Shown in pieces: positions 30,428 through 41,628 of a stretch of 64,000 nucleotides of DNA. The stretch's first letter is position 1; each line of letters opens with the position of its first letter. Source of the DNA: Enterococcus raffinosus (GTDB lineage Bacteria; Bacillota; Bacilli; Lactobacillales; Enterococcaceae); contig NZ_JAHLOS010000004.1 of assembly GCF_018917525.1 (NCBI RefSeq), positions 1 to 64,000 of the forward strand. Reading direction: 5' to 3'. The notes under the pieces are model-generated. The model searched no databases, was not told the origin of the DNA, and saw nothing but the letters and a program-made list of their open reading frames with translations. The position numbers and the translations under genes are program-made.

Positions 30428-31399
30428 TCAATACCCTCGTTCATCGATTTTAGTCAAATCTGAATACTCGGAGAACACGCGTCCTGTCGTGTAGTTTTCT
30501 TTAGGGACGTCTTTTCCATCTAAGACAGCCACGACGACTTCAAATAGTTTTTCGCCCATATTCGGATCACATTCGATCACACAATTGATCTTCCCGGCCT
30601 TCAGCAGATCTATCGCGCTTTGCTGTCCATCAACACTGCAAATCGTGATATCCTTGCCCGGTTTGATATCTGTTTCTTCTAAATAGGAGACGACACCATC
30701 AGCCATGTCATCATTGTGACAATAAATCACATCAACTTGTTTGAGGTCATGGAACTTCGCTACATTTTTAATTGCCTCCCGACCTTTTGAAAGCATAAAG
30801 TCGCCGTGAACCGAAGCAACTAGATGAAACCGTCGATCGTCCTTCAATCCTTCCACAAGACCATCATGTCGGCTGATCGCTGGCGAGGCATCTTTGCTTC
30901 CTTGGATTTCCACGATATTAATTGGTTCCTGCACATCTTTGTATTTCGTTTTTAGGAAATCTGCGGTCTGGATTCCTTGGATCGGAACATCTGGACCGAC
31001 AAATGTTTTGTAAAGATGAGAGTCTTCTTTCGAGATCAGTCGATCATTGATAACGACAGGGATATTTGCATCGGCTGCTTCCTCCAAAACATGTTTCCAG
31101 CCAGTTTCTACGATAGGGGTCAAAATAATCAAGTCCACGCGAGAAGCAATGAAGGAACGGAGATCTTTGATTTGTTCGGTCTGACTTTGATTCGCGTTTT
31201 CGTAAAGGATTTTATAGTCAGCTTTTTTTCCTGCTTCTAAGACAGACTCAGTGTTGCGTTCTCGCCAGGAGCTTTCTGCGCCGATCTGAGAAAATCCGAT
31301 CACATATTGTTTTTTTTCTTCATTTGATGAGGGGGAGTTTCTTGCAGTACAGCTGGTTAGTAGTAAAAGCACCAGCACTAAGAACGAAAACCTTTTCAT
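30428..31399 (-). CDS. Sugar-binding lipoprotein of the sensor module
   Basis: The 323-residue protein has a signal peptide with lipobox LLTSC and a type I periplasmic sugar-binding fold of the RbsB/YtfQ group. IGFSQIGAESSWRERNTES, TPIVETGWKHVLEEAADANI and YCHNDDMADGVV match the transporter's own binding protein at 31644 almost motif for motif. Because it is encoded first in an operon with a histidine kinase and response regulator, it most likely senses the sugar for the kinase rather than feeding the permease. Homology to YtfQ suggests a furanose ligand, which is inference. Confidence 0.88.
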   Translation of the reverse strand: MKRFSFLVLVLLLLTSCTARNSPSSNEEKKQYVIGFSQIGAESSWRERNTESVLEAGKKADYKILYENANQSQTEQIKDLRSFIASRVDLIILTPIVETGWKHVLEEAADANIPVVINDRLISKEDSHLYKTFVGPDVPIQGIQTADFLKTKYKDVQEPINIVEIQGSKDASPAISRHDGLVEGLKDDRRFHLVASVHGDFMLSKGREAIKNVAKFHDLKQVDVIYCHNDDMADGVVSYLEETDIKPGKDITICSVDGQQSAIDLLKAGKINCVIECDPNMGEKLFEVVVAVLDGKDVPKENYTTGRVFSEYSDLTKIDERGY

Positions 31400-31582
31400 A
31401 TTATGGTTCCTCCTTCTATCGCATCATTTCCTATTTATATTGTATGAAAAATAATAAAGCAAAGATAGCGTATCAGAAATATTTATAGGAACTCCCTAAA
31501 AATAATCAAGGTTCTTTTTTATCTATTTTATAGATCAAGTTAAAAAGCTGAATTATTTTAAGTAAATCACCATAAATGATTC

Positions 31583-31612
31583 GTGGTAGCGTTTGCAATT
31601 TTGACTTATGAT
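31583..31612 (+). promoter_or_regulatory. Candidate cre site and activator-dependent promoter of the furanose transporter
   Basis: A -10 box TATGAT lies at 31607-31612, but the hexamer 17 bases upstream (TGGTAG) is a poor -35, as expected for a promoter that needs an activator. GTGGTAGCGTTTGCAA (31583-31598) overlaps that region and is one base away from the CcpA cre consensus core. Transcription would thus need the response regulator and be repressed by CcpA. Confidence 0.45.
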
Positions 31613-31643
31613 TAACTCATCAAAAGAAAAGCGAGGGAAAGTA

Positions 31644-32657
31644 ATGAAGAAGAAAAAATTGGTCAGCGCGTTTTTGTCACTAACGATCCTTGGTACATTG
31701 TTAGCTGGATGTGGGGGCGGAAGTGCTTCTACAGATGATTCTGGTGCAAAAAAGAACAAAGACGAAAAAATCACGATTGGTTTTTCTCAGTTGGGGGCAG
31801 AGAGTCAATGGCGAACGGCCAATACGAAATCGGTTCAAGATGCAGCGAAAAGCGATCCGGATGTCACCTTAAAATTTTCTGATGCACAACAAAAACAAGA
31901 AAATCAAATCTCAGCAATTCGTAACTTTATTCAACAAGGTGTCGATGTGATCGCAGTTGCTCCGGTTGTGGAAACAGGTTGGGAAACCGTCTTAACCGAA
32001 GCAAAGGATGCAAATATTCCTGTATTGATCGTAGACCGCAAGATGAAAGGTAAGAAGATCGATGATTTGTACAATGCTTGGATCGGAACAGATTCGAAAG
32101 ATGAAGGCGAACGTGGAATCAAATGGCTAGAAGACAAGATGAAGGCGGACGGTAAAGAAAGCGAAGCCTTAAACATCGCTCATCTGCAAGGAACAACAGG
32201 ATCTTCCGCGCAAGTAGGTCGAACAGCCGGAATCACTGAAGGTGTCAAGAAGCATAAAAATTGGAAGATCATTGAACAGCAATCAGGTAATTTTACTCGT
32301 GCTGAAGGCAAAGAAGTCGCAGAAGCTTTCATGAAATCTAATGGCGATAACATCGATGTGCTTTTCTCAGAAAACGATGACATGGCTATGGGTGCGATCC
32401 AAGCAATCGAGGAAGTAGGAAAAGTTCCAGGTAAAGATATTACCGTTATCTCATTTGATGGAACGAACGATGCCTTAGAGCAAGTAGTCGATGGAAAAAT
32501 CAATTGTGTCGTAGAATGTAGCCCACTTTATGGTGAGGATATCATCGCGACCGCCAAGAAATTAGCCAAAGGCGAAAAAGTTGAGAAGGAAGTATTTGTT
32601 GAAAACGGCATCTTTGATAGTGAGAATGCAAAAGAAAACTTACCACGACCTTACTAA
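31644..32657 (+). CDS. ytfQ: ABC transporter substrate-binding lipoprotein, galactofuranose (YtfQ) type
   Basis: The 337-residue protein has a signal peptide and lipobox LLAGC. Its binding fold tracks Escherichia coli YtfQ closely (GFSQLGAESQWR, DAQQKQENQISAIRNF, APVVETGWETVL, VDRKM). YtfQ binds furanose forms of galactose and arabinose. An upstream in-frame ATG at 31608 exists, but GAGGGAAAG precedes the ATG at 31644. A hairpin after the gene would favour extra binding protein relative to the permease parts. Confidence 0.9.
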   Translation: MKKKKLVSAFLSLTILGTLLAGCGGGSASTDDSGAKKNKDEKITIGFSQLGAESQWRTANTKSVQDAAKSDPDVTLKFSDAQQKQENQISAIRNFIQQGVDVIAVAPVVETGWETVLTEAKDANIPVLIVDRKMKGKKIDDLYNAWIGTDSKDEGERGIKWLEDKMKADGKESEALNIAHLQGTTGSSAQVGRTAGITEGVKKHKNWKIIEQQSGNFTRAEGKEVAEAFMKSNGDNIDVLFSENDDMAMGAIQAIEEVGKVPGKDITVISFDGTNDALEQVVDGKINCVVECSPLYGEDIIATAKKLAKGEKVEKEVFVENGIFDSENAKENLPRPY

Positions 32658-32664
32658 TACTTTT

Positions 32665-32694
32665 AAAGGAATAGAGGTCTCTCTATTCCTTTTT
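32665..32694 (+). terminator. Partial terminator between binding protein and ATPase genes
   Basis: AAAGGAATAGAG pairs with CTCTATTCCTTT across four bases, followed by TTT. No new promoter is evident before the ATPase gene, so read-through is expected, giving more binding protein than transporter. Confidence 0.75.
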
Positions 32695-32729
32695 AATCTA
32701 TCGGAACAGTGTTTATAGGAGGAATCCCC

Positions 32730-34232
32730 ATGGAAAATGAAATCGTCCTTTCCCTAGAGCATATCTCAAAAGAATTCCCTGGAGTAAAGGCATTAGATGA
32801 TGTAAAGATTAATCTCCGCAAGGGCGAAGTACATGCCTTGATGGGAGAGAACGGCGCTGGAAAATCGACTATGATCAAAGTAATGACCGGCGTCTATCCA
32901 AAAACTAGCGGCACGATCCTTCTAAATGACGAAGAGATCGAACCGCAAACACCGCAGGAAGCACAAGAAGCAGGTATCAGTACAGTTTATCAAGAAATCA
33001 ACCTTTGTCCGAATCTGACCGTTGCGGAAAATATCTACATCGGCCGCCAGCCAAAAAAACTGGGAACGATCGATTGGAAGAAAATGAATCTTGATGCGAA
33101 GAATTTACTTGAAACTCTGAAGATCGATGTGGATGTCACGCAGACGTTAGACAGCTATTCGGTGTCGGTGCAGCAGATGATCGCGATCGCACGAGCAGTT
33201 GATATGTCGTCTGGCGTGTTGATCTTAGATGAACCAACATCTAGCTTGGATGGCAATGAAGTAGAGCAATTATTTGGAATCATTCGCGAGTTGAAGAAGA
33301 ATGGCATGGCGATTTTGTTTGTGACACACTTTTTGGATCAGGTCTACGCGATCTCTGACCGTATCACTGTTTTGCGAAATGGCCGTTGGATCGGAGAATA
33401 TTTGGCAGATGAGTTGAGTCAGATCGACCTTGTAACAAAAATGATTGGGCAGGAATTCAAGGATGAAAATTCACGGGCATTCAGAAAAGCTGATGAATAT
33501 TCGCAAACAACGTTTGTCCAAATGAAGGATGTGACAAAAAAAGGAGTGATCAGTGATTTCTCAATGAAGATTCGTGAGGGAGAGGTTTTAGGCTTGGCCG
33601 GTCTGCTTGGTTCAGGACGTAGTGAAGTAGCAGAGCTTTTGTTTGGTGCTGAAGAATTCGACGATGGCGTGCTTTATATCGAGAATGCTCATATCAAAAA
33701 AATGTATCCGCAAAAGGCCATCAAAGAAAACATCGGCTTCTGTTCAGAGGATCGAAAGGTTTCAGGGATTCTGGCAGATCTGAGTATTCGCGAGAATATT
33801 ATCGTTTCCTTACAAGCGAAACGCGGCTGGAAGCGTATCGGCTTCAAAGAACAGCAGGAGATCGCCGAACAATATATTGAGTTGTTGAACATAAAGACAC
33901 CAGATGCAGATAAAAAAGTTGGAGAACTCTCAGGAGGGAATCAGCAAAAGGTGCTGTTGGCTCGTTGGCTGGTAACAGAACCCAAACTTTTGATTTTAGA
34001 TGAGCCGACACGAGGAATCGATATCGGATCTAAAAGAGAAATTGAGAGTTTGATTTTGTCTCTTTCACGAAAAGGCATGTCGATCCTGTTTATTTCCTCC
34101 GAGTACGAGGAGATGGTGCGCTGCTGTGACCGAATCATTGTCTTGAGAGATCGGTTCTCAGTGGCCGAATTGGCTGAAGAAGCCATTTCTGAAAAAAATA
34201 TTATGAGCGCTATCGCCGGGGAGGTATCGTAA
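32730..34232 (+). CDS. ytfR: Sugar ABC transporter ATPase (two ABC domains), YtfR type
   Basis: The 500-residue protein holds two ABC cassettes, as in RbsA/MglA/YtfR. The first has Walker A GENGAGKST, signature SVSVQQM and Walker B VLILDEPTSSLDG. The second has the degenerate P-loop GLLGSGRSE, an intact signature LSGGNQQK and LLILDEPTRGIDIG. It powers import with the two permeases that follow. The start at 32730 follows GGAGG; a further upstream ATG is a poor choice. Its TAA overlaps the ATG of the next gene. Confidence 0.93.
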   Translation: MENEIVLSLEHISKEFPGVKALDDVKINLRKGEVHALMGENGAGKSTMIKVMTGVYPKTSGTILLNDEEIEPQTPQEAQEAGISTVYQEINLCPNLTVAENIYIGRQPKKLGTIDWKKMNLDAKNLLETLKIDVDVTQTLDSYSVSVQQMIAIARAVDMSSGVLILDEPTSSLDGNEVEQLFGIIRELKKNGMAILFVTHFLDQVYAISDRITVLRNGRWIGEYLADELSQIDLVTKMIGQEFKDENSRAFRKADEYSQTTFVQMKDVTKKGVISDFSMKIREGEVLGLAGLLGSGRSEVAELLFGAEEFDDGVLYIENAHIKKMYPQKAIKENIGFCSEDRKVSGILADLSIRENIIVSLQAKRGWKRIGFKEQQEIAEQYIELLNIKTPDADKKVGELSGGNQQKVLLARWLVTEPKLLILDEPTRGIDIGSKREIESLILSLSRKGMSILFISSEYEEMVRCCDRIIVLRDRFSVAELAEEAISEKNIMSAIAGEVS

Positions 34233-35248
34233 TGGAAAAACTCAAAGGATTATTGAAGCGCAAAGAACTATGGGCGGTCGTCGGTTTGCTGCTGATTTTA
34301 TTGTTCAACTTAATTTTTTCACCGAACTTTTTCAAATTGTCGATCAATAACGGTCATTTATATGGCAGTATGATCGATGTATTGAATCGCGGGGCTTCCT
34401 TGGTGATTGTCTCCATCGGAATGTGCCTAGTGATCGCGACACGCGGGATCGACATCTCGGTTGGTTCAGTCAATGCATTAGGAGCGATGGTGGCAGCCTA
34501 CTTATTGACGATCGGAACACCAGTTGTGGCGGCGATTGCTGCTGGCTTACTGGTCGGCTGTCTCTGCGGGGTATGGAATGGGTTCTTAGTGGCAAAGTTG
34601 AATATCCAGCCAATGATCGCGACGTTGATTTTGATGACAGTCGGTCGTGGCTTCGCCCAGATTATCTCTGGCGGCGAGATTTTAACATTAGGTAAGACCT
34701 CCTATTCCTTTATCGGTCGCGGCTATTTCTTAGGTCTACCTTTTCCAGCAATATTGATGGGCTTGATCGTTGCTGCTGTCTATCTTTTAACAAGAAAAAC
34801 CTCGCTAGGATTGTCGATCGAATCGGTTGGTATAAATGAGCAATCGGCTCGTTATGCAGGGATCAATACACGGCAGGTTCTTTGGATCTGCTACATAATC
34901 TGCGGCGTACTGGCAGCATTGAGCGGTATGATGGATAGCGCGAATGTTTCCAGCGCAGATGGAAATAATAATGGCTTGATGTTGGAGCTGGATGCGATCT
35001 TAGCCGTAGTGTTAGGCGGAACCTCAATGGATGGCGGGAAATTTTATCTTGGCGGGACTGTTGTGGGTGCACTGTTTATTCAAACATTGAGTACGACCAT
35101 CTTTACCTTCGGGATTCCGTCAGAGACGATCATGGTCGTCAAAGCCATCGTAGTGATCTTTGTCGTGCTGCTTTCTTCTGAACGAATGAAGGAATGGTCG
35201 GCAGCGATGAAACAGAAACGGAAAGCAGGTGTCTCTGTTGAAAATTAA
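34232..35248 (+). CDS. ytfT: Sugar ABC transporter permease, YtfT type
   Basis: The 338-residue protein has 8-10 membrane segments and the BPD_transp_2 signature (TRGIDISVGSVNALGAMVAAY and AVVLGGTSMDGGKFYLGGT). It forms one half of the membrane channel. The presence of a second, different permease gene downstream is the feature that separates YtfQRT-YjfF systems from ribose transporters with one permease. Confidence 0.92.
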   Translation: MEKLKGLLKRKELWAVVGLLLILLFNLIFSPNFFKLSINNGHLYGSMIDVLNRGASLVIVSIGMCLVIATRGIDISVGSVNALGAMVAAYLLTIGTPVVAAIAAGLLVGCLCGVWNGFLVAKLNIQPMIATLILMTVGRGFAQIISGGEILTLGKTSYSFIGRGYFLGLPFPAILMGLIVAAVYLLTRKTSLGLSIESVGINEQSARYAGINTRQVLWICYIICGVLAALSGMMDSANVSSADGNNNGLMLELDAILAVVLGGTSMDGGKFYLGGTVVGALFIQTLSTTIFTFGIPSETIMVVKAIVVIFVVLLSSERMKEWSAAMKQKRKAGVSVEN

Positions 35249-36260
35249 AATTGGTAATTTGAATGTTCCATTGCTGGCATCTATTGGTATTTTCTTACTC
35301 TTGTTTTTAGCTGGCTCGATCATGTATCCTAGCTTTTTGTCACTACGAGTGATCTTGAATCTGTTTATCAACAATGCCCATTTGATCGTATTGGCCTGCG
35401 GGATTTGTTTCCCAATCTTAACAGGTGGAATCGACTTATCTGTCGGCGCGGTAATCGCGATGACTTCGATGATCGCCGCTGCATTATTAAAGGGTAGCAT
35501 GAATGCTTTTCTAGTCATTCCGATCTGTTTAGTGATTGGGCTCATTTTTGGAACGGTTCAAGGCTTTCTGATTCAATATTTCAAAATGCATCCATGGATC
35601 GTCACTCTGGCTGGTATGTTCTTTGCCCGCGGAGTTTGCTACTTGATTTCCATCGAGTCGATTCCTATCACGGACAATACTTTTTATGAGCTTTCGCAAT
35701 TTAAGGTCTATTTGCTACCGGGCTACTTTATTTCTCTAAATGTGCTGATCGCGATCGTCTTCGTTGTCGCATGTATCTATTTGTCGAGATTCACTCAATT
35801 CGGGCGGACTGTCTATGCCATGGGCGGCAACATGCAGTCGGCATTGTTGATGGGGCTTCCAGTAGATCGAACGAAAGTAATGATCTATTCATTAAGCGGT
35901 TTTAGTTCTTCGTTAGCTGGCATCATGTTTAGCTTCTACACATTATCTGGTTATGGGCTGCATGCGCAGGGACTAGAAATGGATGCGATTGCGGCCTGTG
36001 TCATCGGTGGTGTTTTGCTGACAGGCGGGGTTGGTTCACTGATCGGACCGGTCATTGGTGTCTTGATTACTGGAGTGATCCGGACGATGGTCGATTTTCA
36101 GGGCACGCTCAGCTCATGGTGGACAAAGATCTTTGTCGGCTTACTGATGCTCTTATGTATCGTGATGCAAGTAGCGATCGTCAATCGGGGAAAACGAACG
36201 AAGGGAGAGAAGAAATCAAGCGAAGAGAGCATCAAAGAGTCAATCGATGTAGCTGTATAA
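35238..36260 (+). CDS. yjfF: Sugar ABC transporter permease, YjfF type
   Basis: The 340-residue protein is a second BPD_transp_2 permease (TGGIDLSVGAVIAMTSMIAAALL and CVIGGVLLTGGVGSLIGP) with a charged C-terminal tail. It pairs with the YtfT-like subunit. Reading starts with TTG at 35238, six bases after AGGTG. A GTG at 35229 in the same frame is possible but sits inside that site. The gene overlaps the end of the previous permease. No sugar-catabolic gene is attached to the operon. Confidence 0.9.
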   Translation: MKIKIGNLNVPLLASIGIFLLLFLAGSIMYPSFLSLRVILNLFINNAHLIVLACGICFPILTGGIDLSVGAVIAMTSMIAAALLKGSMNAFLVIPICLVIGLIFGTVQGFLIQYFKMHPWIVTLAGMFFARGVCYLISIESIPITDNTFYELSQFKVYLLPGYFISLNVLIAIVFVVACIYLSRFTQFGRTVYAMGGNMQSALLMGLPVDRTKVMIYSLSGFSSSLAGIMFSFYTLSGYGLHAQGLEMDAIAACVIGGVLLTGGVGSLIGPVIGVLITGVIRTMVDFQGTLSSWWTKIFVGLLMLLCIVMQVAIVNRGKRTKGEKKSSEESIKESIDVAV

Positions 36261-36280
36261 CGAAATTAAATAAGGTTAGA

Positions 36281-36315
36281 ACGAGTCTTCTGTTAGAAAT
36301 GGGAGACTCGTTTTT
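36281..36315 (+). terminator. Transporter operon terminator
   Basis: ACGAGTCT pairs with AGACTCGT, followed by TTTTTGTTTT. Confidence 0.8.
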
Positions 36316-36418
36316 GTTTTCGGGAACGTTGCATCGCTTTAATTGTCGTTTAATAGATTATTTGCTAAAGTTTTGTTAACAAGAGTATCGTATCTCTAAA
36401 ATAGGGAGCTCATCTACA

Positions 36419-37501
36419 ATGCAAAATAAAAACTATGAAATCATTTTTTTGTTCCTTCTCTTTTTATTTTTACCTGTAAAAGCAGAAGCAGCGCATCAGG
36501 GACTGACTATCGAACAGCAGAAGGAATCGCTCGAGCGCTATCCTCATTTTTATCAGGCGGCATTTTCTGACAAGAAGGAGAATACTGATTTTGGTATGTA
36601 TAAGATTCCTGGATTGTATGAGGCGAAATCACTTAATCTGGTAACGAATGGGATTGCTAATAGTCGTACGATGACACCGCAGGGAGTTGCCGTAACAGAA
36701 AATTATCTTTTGATCTCAGCCTACAGTCACGATCATCAGGATCATTCCGTAATTTACCTATTAGATCGTCAAACCCATCGTTATATTAAGACAGTCGTCT
36801 TACCGGGACGGCCGCATCTTGGCGGGATAGCCTATGATCCAAAGCATCAGCGGGTGTGGGTCACAACGGGTGGACCGCTTGCCGGTCTGGCCTCTATTGA
36901 TTTGAAGGAATTAGAAGCCTATCAGCTTAAAAAGAACAGTGTCATTTCATACCATCAGCAACTATCATTAAGAGAAGTTTCTCATGCTTCTGCGCTGACC
37001 TATACTTCTGGTGTTTTAGTTGTAGGCTATTTTACGTTGAATGAATATGGACGCATGGCGACTTATCGTCTAAATGATCAGGGTGAGTTAACGATTGCTT
37101 CACATGAAAAGATCTCTAGTTTTGATCAAGGAGAAAGGGTACATTCAGGTTTGACACCTGTTCCTTCTTCTTAATTTGCTCGTTCCTTGGGTTCATGGAA
37201 AACGTTGGATATGATTCAAGGATTGACCTTTTATCAAGATTATTTATTAATGTCTCAGTCTTGGGGACCTGGCCGTCCAGGAAAAATCTATTTCTTTAAC
37301 CTGAATAAGGTGGATAAATTTTTCTCGATTAAGGACGCGGAATTTTCAATTGACACACCGCCGTATGTCGAACAAATTACAGCGGTAGATGATCAGCTGT
37401 ATACACTTTTTGAAGGTGGGGCATGGCCTTACCGAACGAGAAACCCAGTATTAATTGACCACGTTATCCAATTAACGATCAAGGAGTTACTTTCTAAATA
37501 G
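36419..37501 (+). pseudogene. Secreted beta-propeller-like protein interrupted by one in-frame stop
   Basis: Two segments lie in the same reading frame: 36419-37174, and the rest to 37501. They are divided only by TAA at 37172-37174 (context Pro-Ser-Ser-stop-Phe-Ala-Arg). Together they form a 360-codon protein with an N-terminal signal peptide and repeated strands such as PHLGGIAYDPKHQRVWVTTGG and QGLTFYQDYLLMSQSWGPGR, as in YncE/SMP-30-like propellers. Both parts keep normal codon use, so the break is recent, or the stop is suppressed or a sequencing error. It has its own RBS (GGGAG) and terminator. Function unknown. Confidence 0.75.
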
Positions 37502-37541
37502 AATTTTTTAGTTATTAACGAATCCGCTAGTCAAAGTTATC

Positions 37542-37571
37542 AGGAGTTTCCGATCTTGGAAACTCCTTTTT
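37542..37571 (+). terminator. Terminator after the propeller-like gene
   Basis: AGGAGTTTCC pairs with GGAAACTCCT across six bases, followed by TTTT. Confidence 0.85.
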
Positions 37572-37588
37572 CTATGGCATAAGCATCA

Positions 37589-37666
37589 TGAAACGTGTTT
37601 CAAATCGTGAAACGAGTTGAGTTGTAAGCGGTATCTGTTTATTTTTAGAAAAGTGCCCCGTATACT
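37589..37666 (+). promoter_or_regulatory. Promoter and probable RpiR operator of the PTS operon
   Basis: TGAAAC, two bases, GTTTCA forms a dyad at 37589-37602, and a further half-site TGAAACGAGTT follows at 37608. The promoter TTTATT (37638-37643), 17 bases, TATACT (37661-37666) lies downstream. TGAAA/TTTCA dyads are typical RpiR-family targets, so the RpiR regulator at 43002 is the likely ligand-responsive factor. Confidence 0.55.
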
Positions 37667-37694
37667 GAACACATCATAAAACGAAGGAGAGAGA

Positions 37695-40645
<2,951 letters not shown>

Positions 40646-40650
40646 TGAGT

Positions 40651-40703
40651 AAGGATGTAGCAGCAACGACTATTGAGTAGGTTGCTGTTACAATCCTTTT
40701 TTT
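40651..40703 (+). terminator. Terminator-like hairpin between malH and the 6-phosphogluconate dehydrogenase gene
   Basis: AAGGAT plus CAGCAAC pairs with GTTGCTG plus ATCCTT in a long stem, followed by a run of seven T residues. It should lower expression of the three downstream genes. I see no promoter in the 25 bases before the next start. Confidence 0.75.
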
Positions 40704-40728
40704 CTAAAAATTTGCAGGAGGATTCGAA

Positions 40729-41628
40729 ATGGAAATCACGATGATCGGTTTGGGGAAAATGGGAATGGGGATTGCTGAAAATTTATTGCGGCATCACTAT
40801 CAAGTAAAAGGCTATGACGTCGATCAGACTGTGGCAACAACTTTCACAACTTTAGGTGGTGTCTTTTATTCGAAAATGGCTAACCTATTGGAGAATAAAA
40901 TGCAGCGCCAGATCGTTTGGATGATGCTGCCGGCAGGAGATTTAACCAACAACATGGTTCTTGAAATTGCGGATCAACTAAACGCAGGGGACGTTGTGAT
41001 TGATGCAGGAAATTCTCATTATCTCGATAGTTTAAAGAATGCAGAATACTGCATGGCAAGAGACATTCATTTTATTGATGTCGGAACCTCAGGCGGTGTA
41101 GCAGGGGCAAGGCTGGGTGCCTGCATGATGATCGGCGGCGAACAAGCTGTATTTAACGAATTAAAGCCTTTGTTTACAGATTTATGTGTTGAGAAAGGCT
41201 GCCTTTATAGCGGATCAGCAGGAAGTGGGCACTATCTCAAAATGGTTCATAATGGGATTGAGTATGGGATGATGCAGGCGATTGGCGAAGGCTTCAATTT
41301 ACTTCATCATAGTCCATATGATTACGAATTGGCAGAGGTTGCTCAAGTTTTCAACCATGGATCAGTCATTCGTTCTTGGTTAATGGAATTAACTGAAAAA
41401 ATCTATCGCGAACCTGTCGACATGACTGAGATTGCAGGAATTATCCCATCATCTGGCGAAGGAAAGTGGACGGTGGAGGAAGCATTGCGGTTAAAAGTAA
41501 ACGTACCAGTAATTACGCAATCACTTATGACGCGCTTTGCTTCGGAGGATTGTGATAAGATAAGTGAGAAGCTTGTCGCATTATTGCGCAATCAGTTTGG
41601 CGGACACGCCTTTGTAAAGGATGAATGA
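40729..41628 (+). CDS. 6-phosphogluconate dehydrogenase, decarboxylating (short GntZ/GndA type)
   Basis: The 299-residue enzyme has the Rossmann start MIGLGKMGMGIAENL, the substrate motif DVGTSGGVAGARLGACMMIGG, and the catalytic Lys in HYLKMVHNGIEYGMMQAIGEG. It belongs to the short, usually NAD-dependent class rather than the 470-residue pentose-pathway Gnd. It oxidatively decarboxylates 6-phosphogluconate to ribulose 5-phosphate. Its stop overlaps the gluconokinase start by four bases, so the two act together. Confidence 0.9.
   Translation: MEITMIGLGKMGMGIAENLLRHHYQVKGYDVDQTVATTFTTLGGVFYSKMANLLENKMQRQIVWMMLPAGDLTNNMVLEIADQLNAGDVVIDAGNSHYLDSLKNAEYCMARDIHFIDVGTSGGVAGARLGACMMIGGEQAVFNELKPLFTDLCVEKGCLYSGSAGSGHYLKMVHNGIEYGMMQAIGEGFNLLHHSPYDYELAEVAQVFNHGSVIRSWLMELTEKIYREPVDMTEIAGIIPSSGEGKWTVEEALRLKVNVPVITQSLMTRFASEDCDKISEKLVALLRNQFGGHAFVKDE

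Noticed and set aside
37172-37174. In-frame stop in the propeller-like gene as a recoded amino acid
   Set aside because: The codon is TAA, which is not used for selenocysteine or pyrrolysine, and no recoding element is seen; a mutation is simpler.
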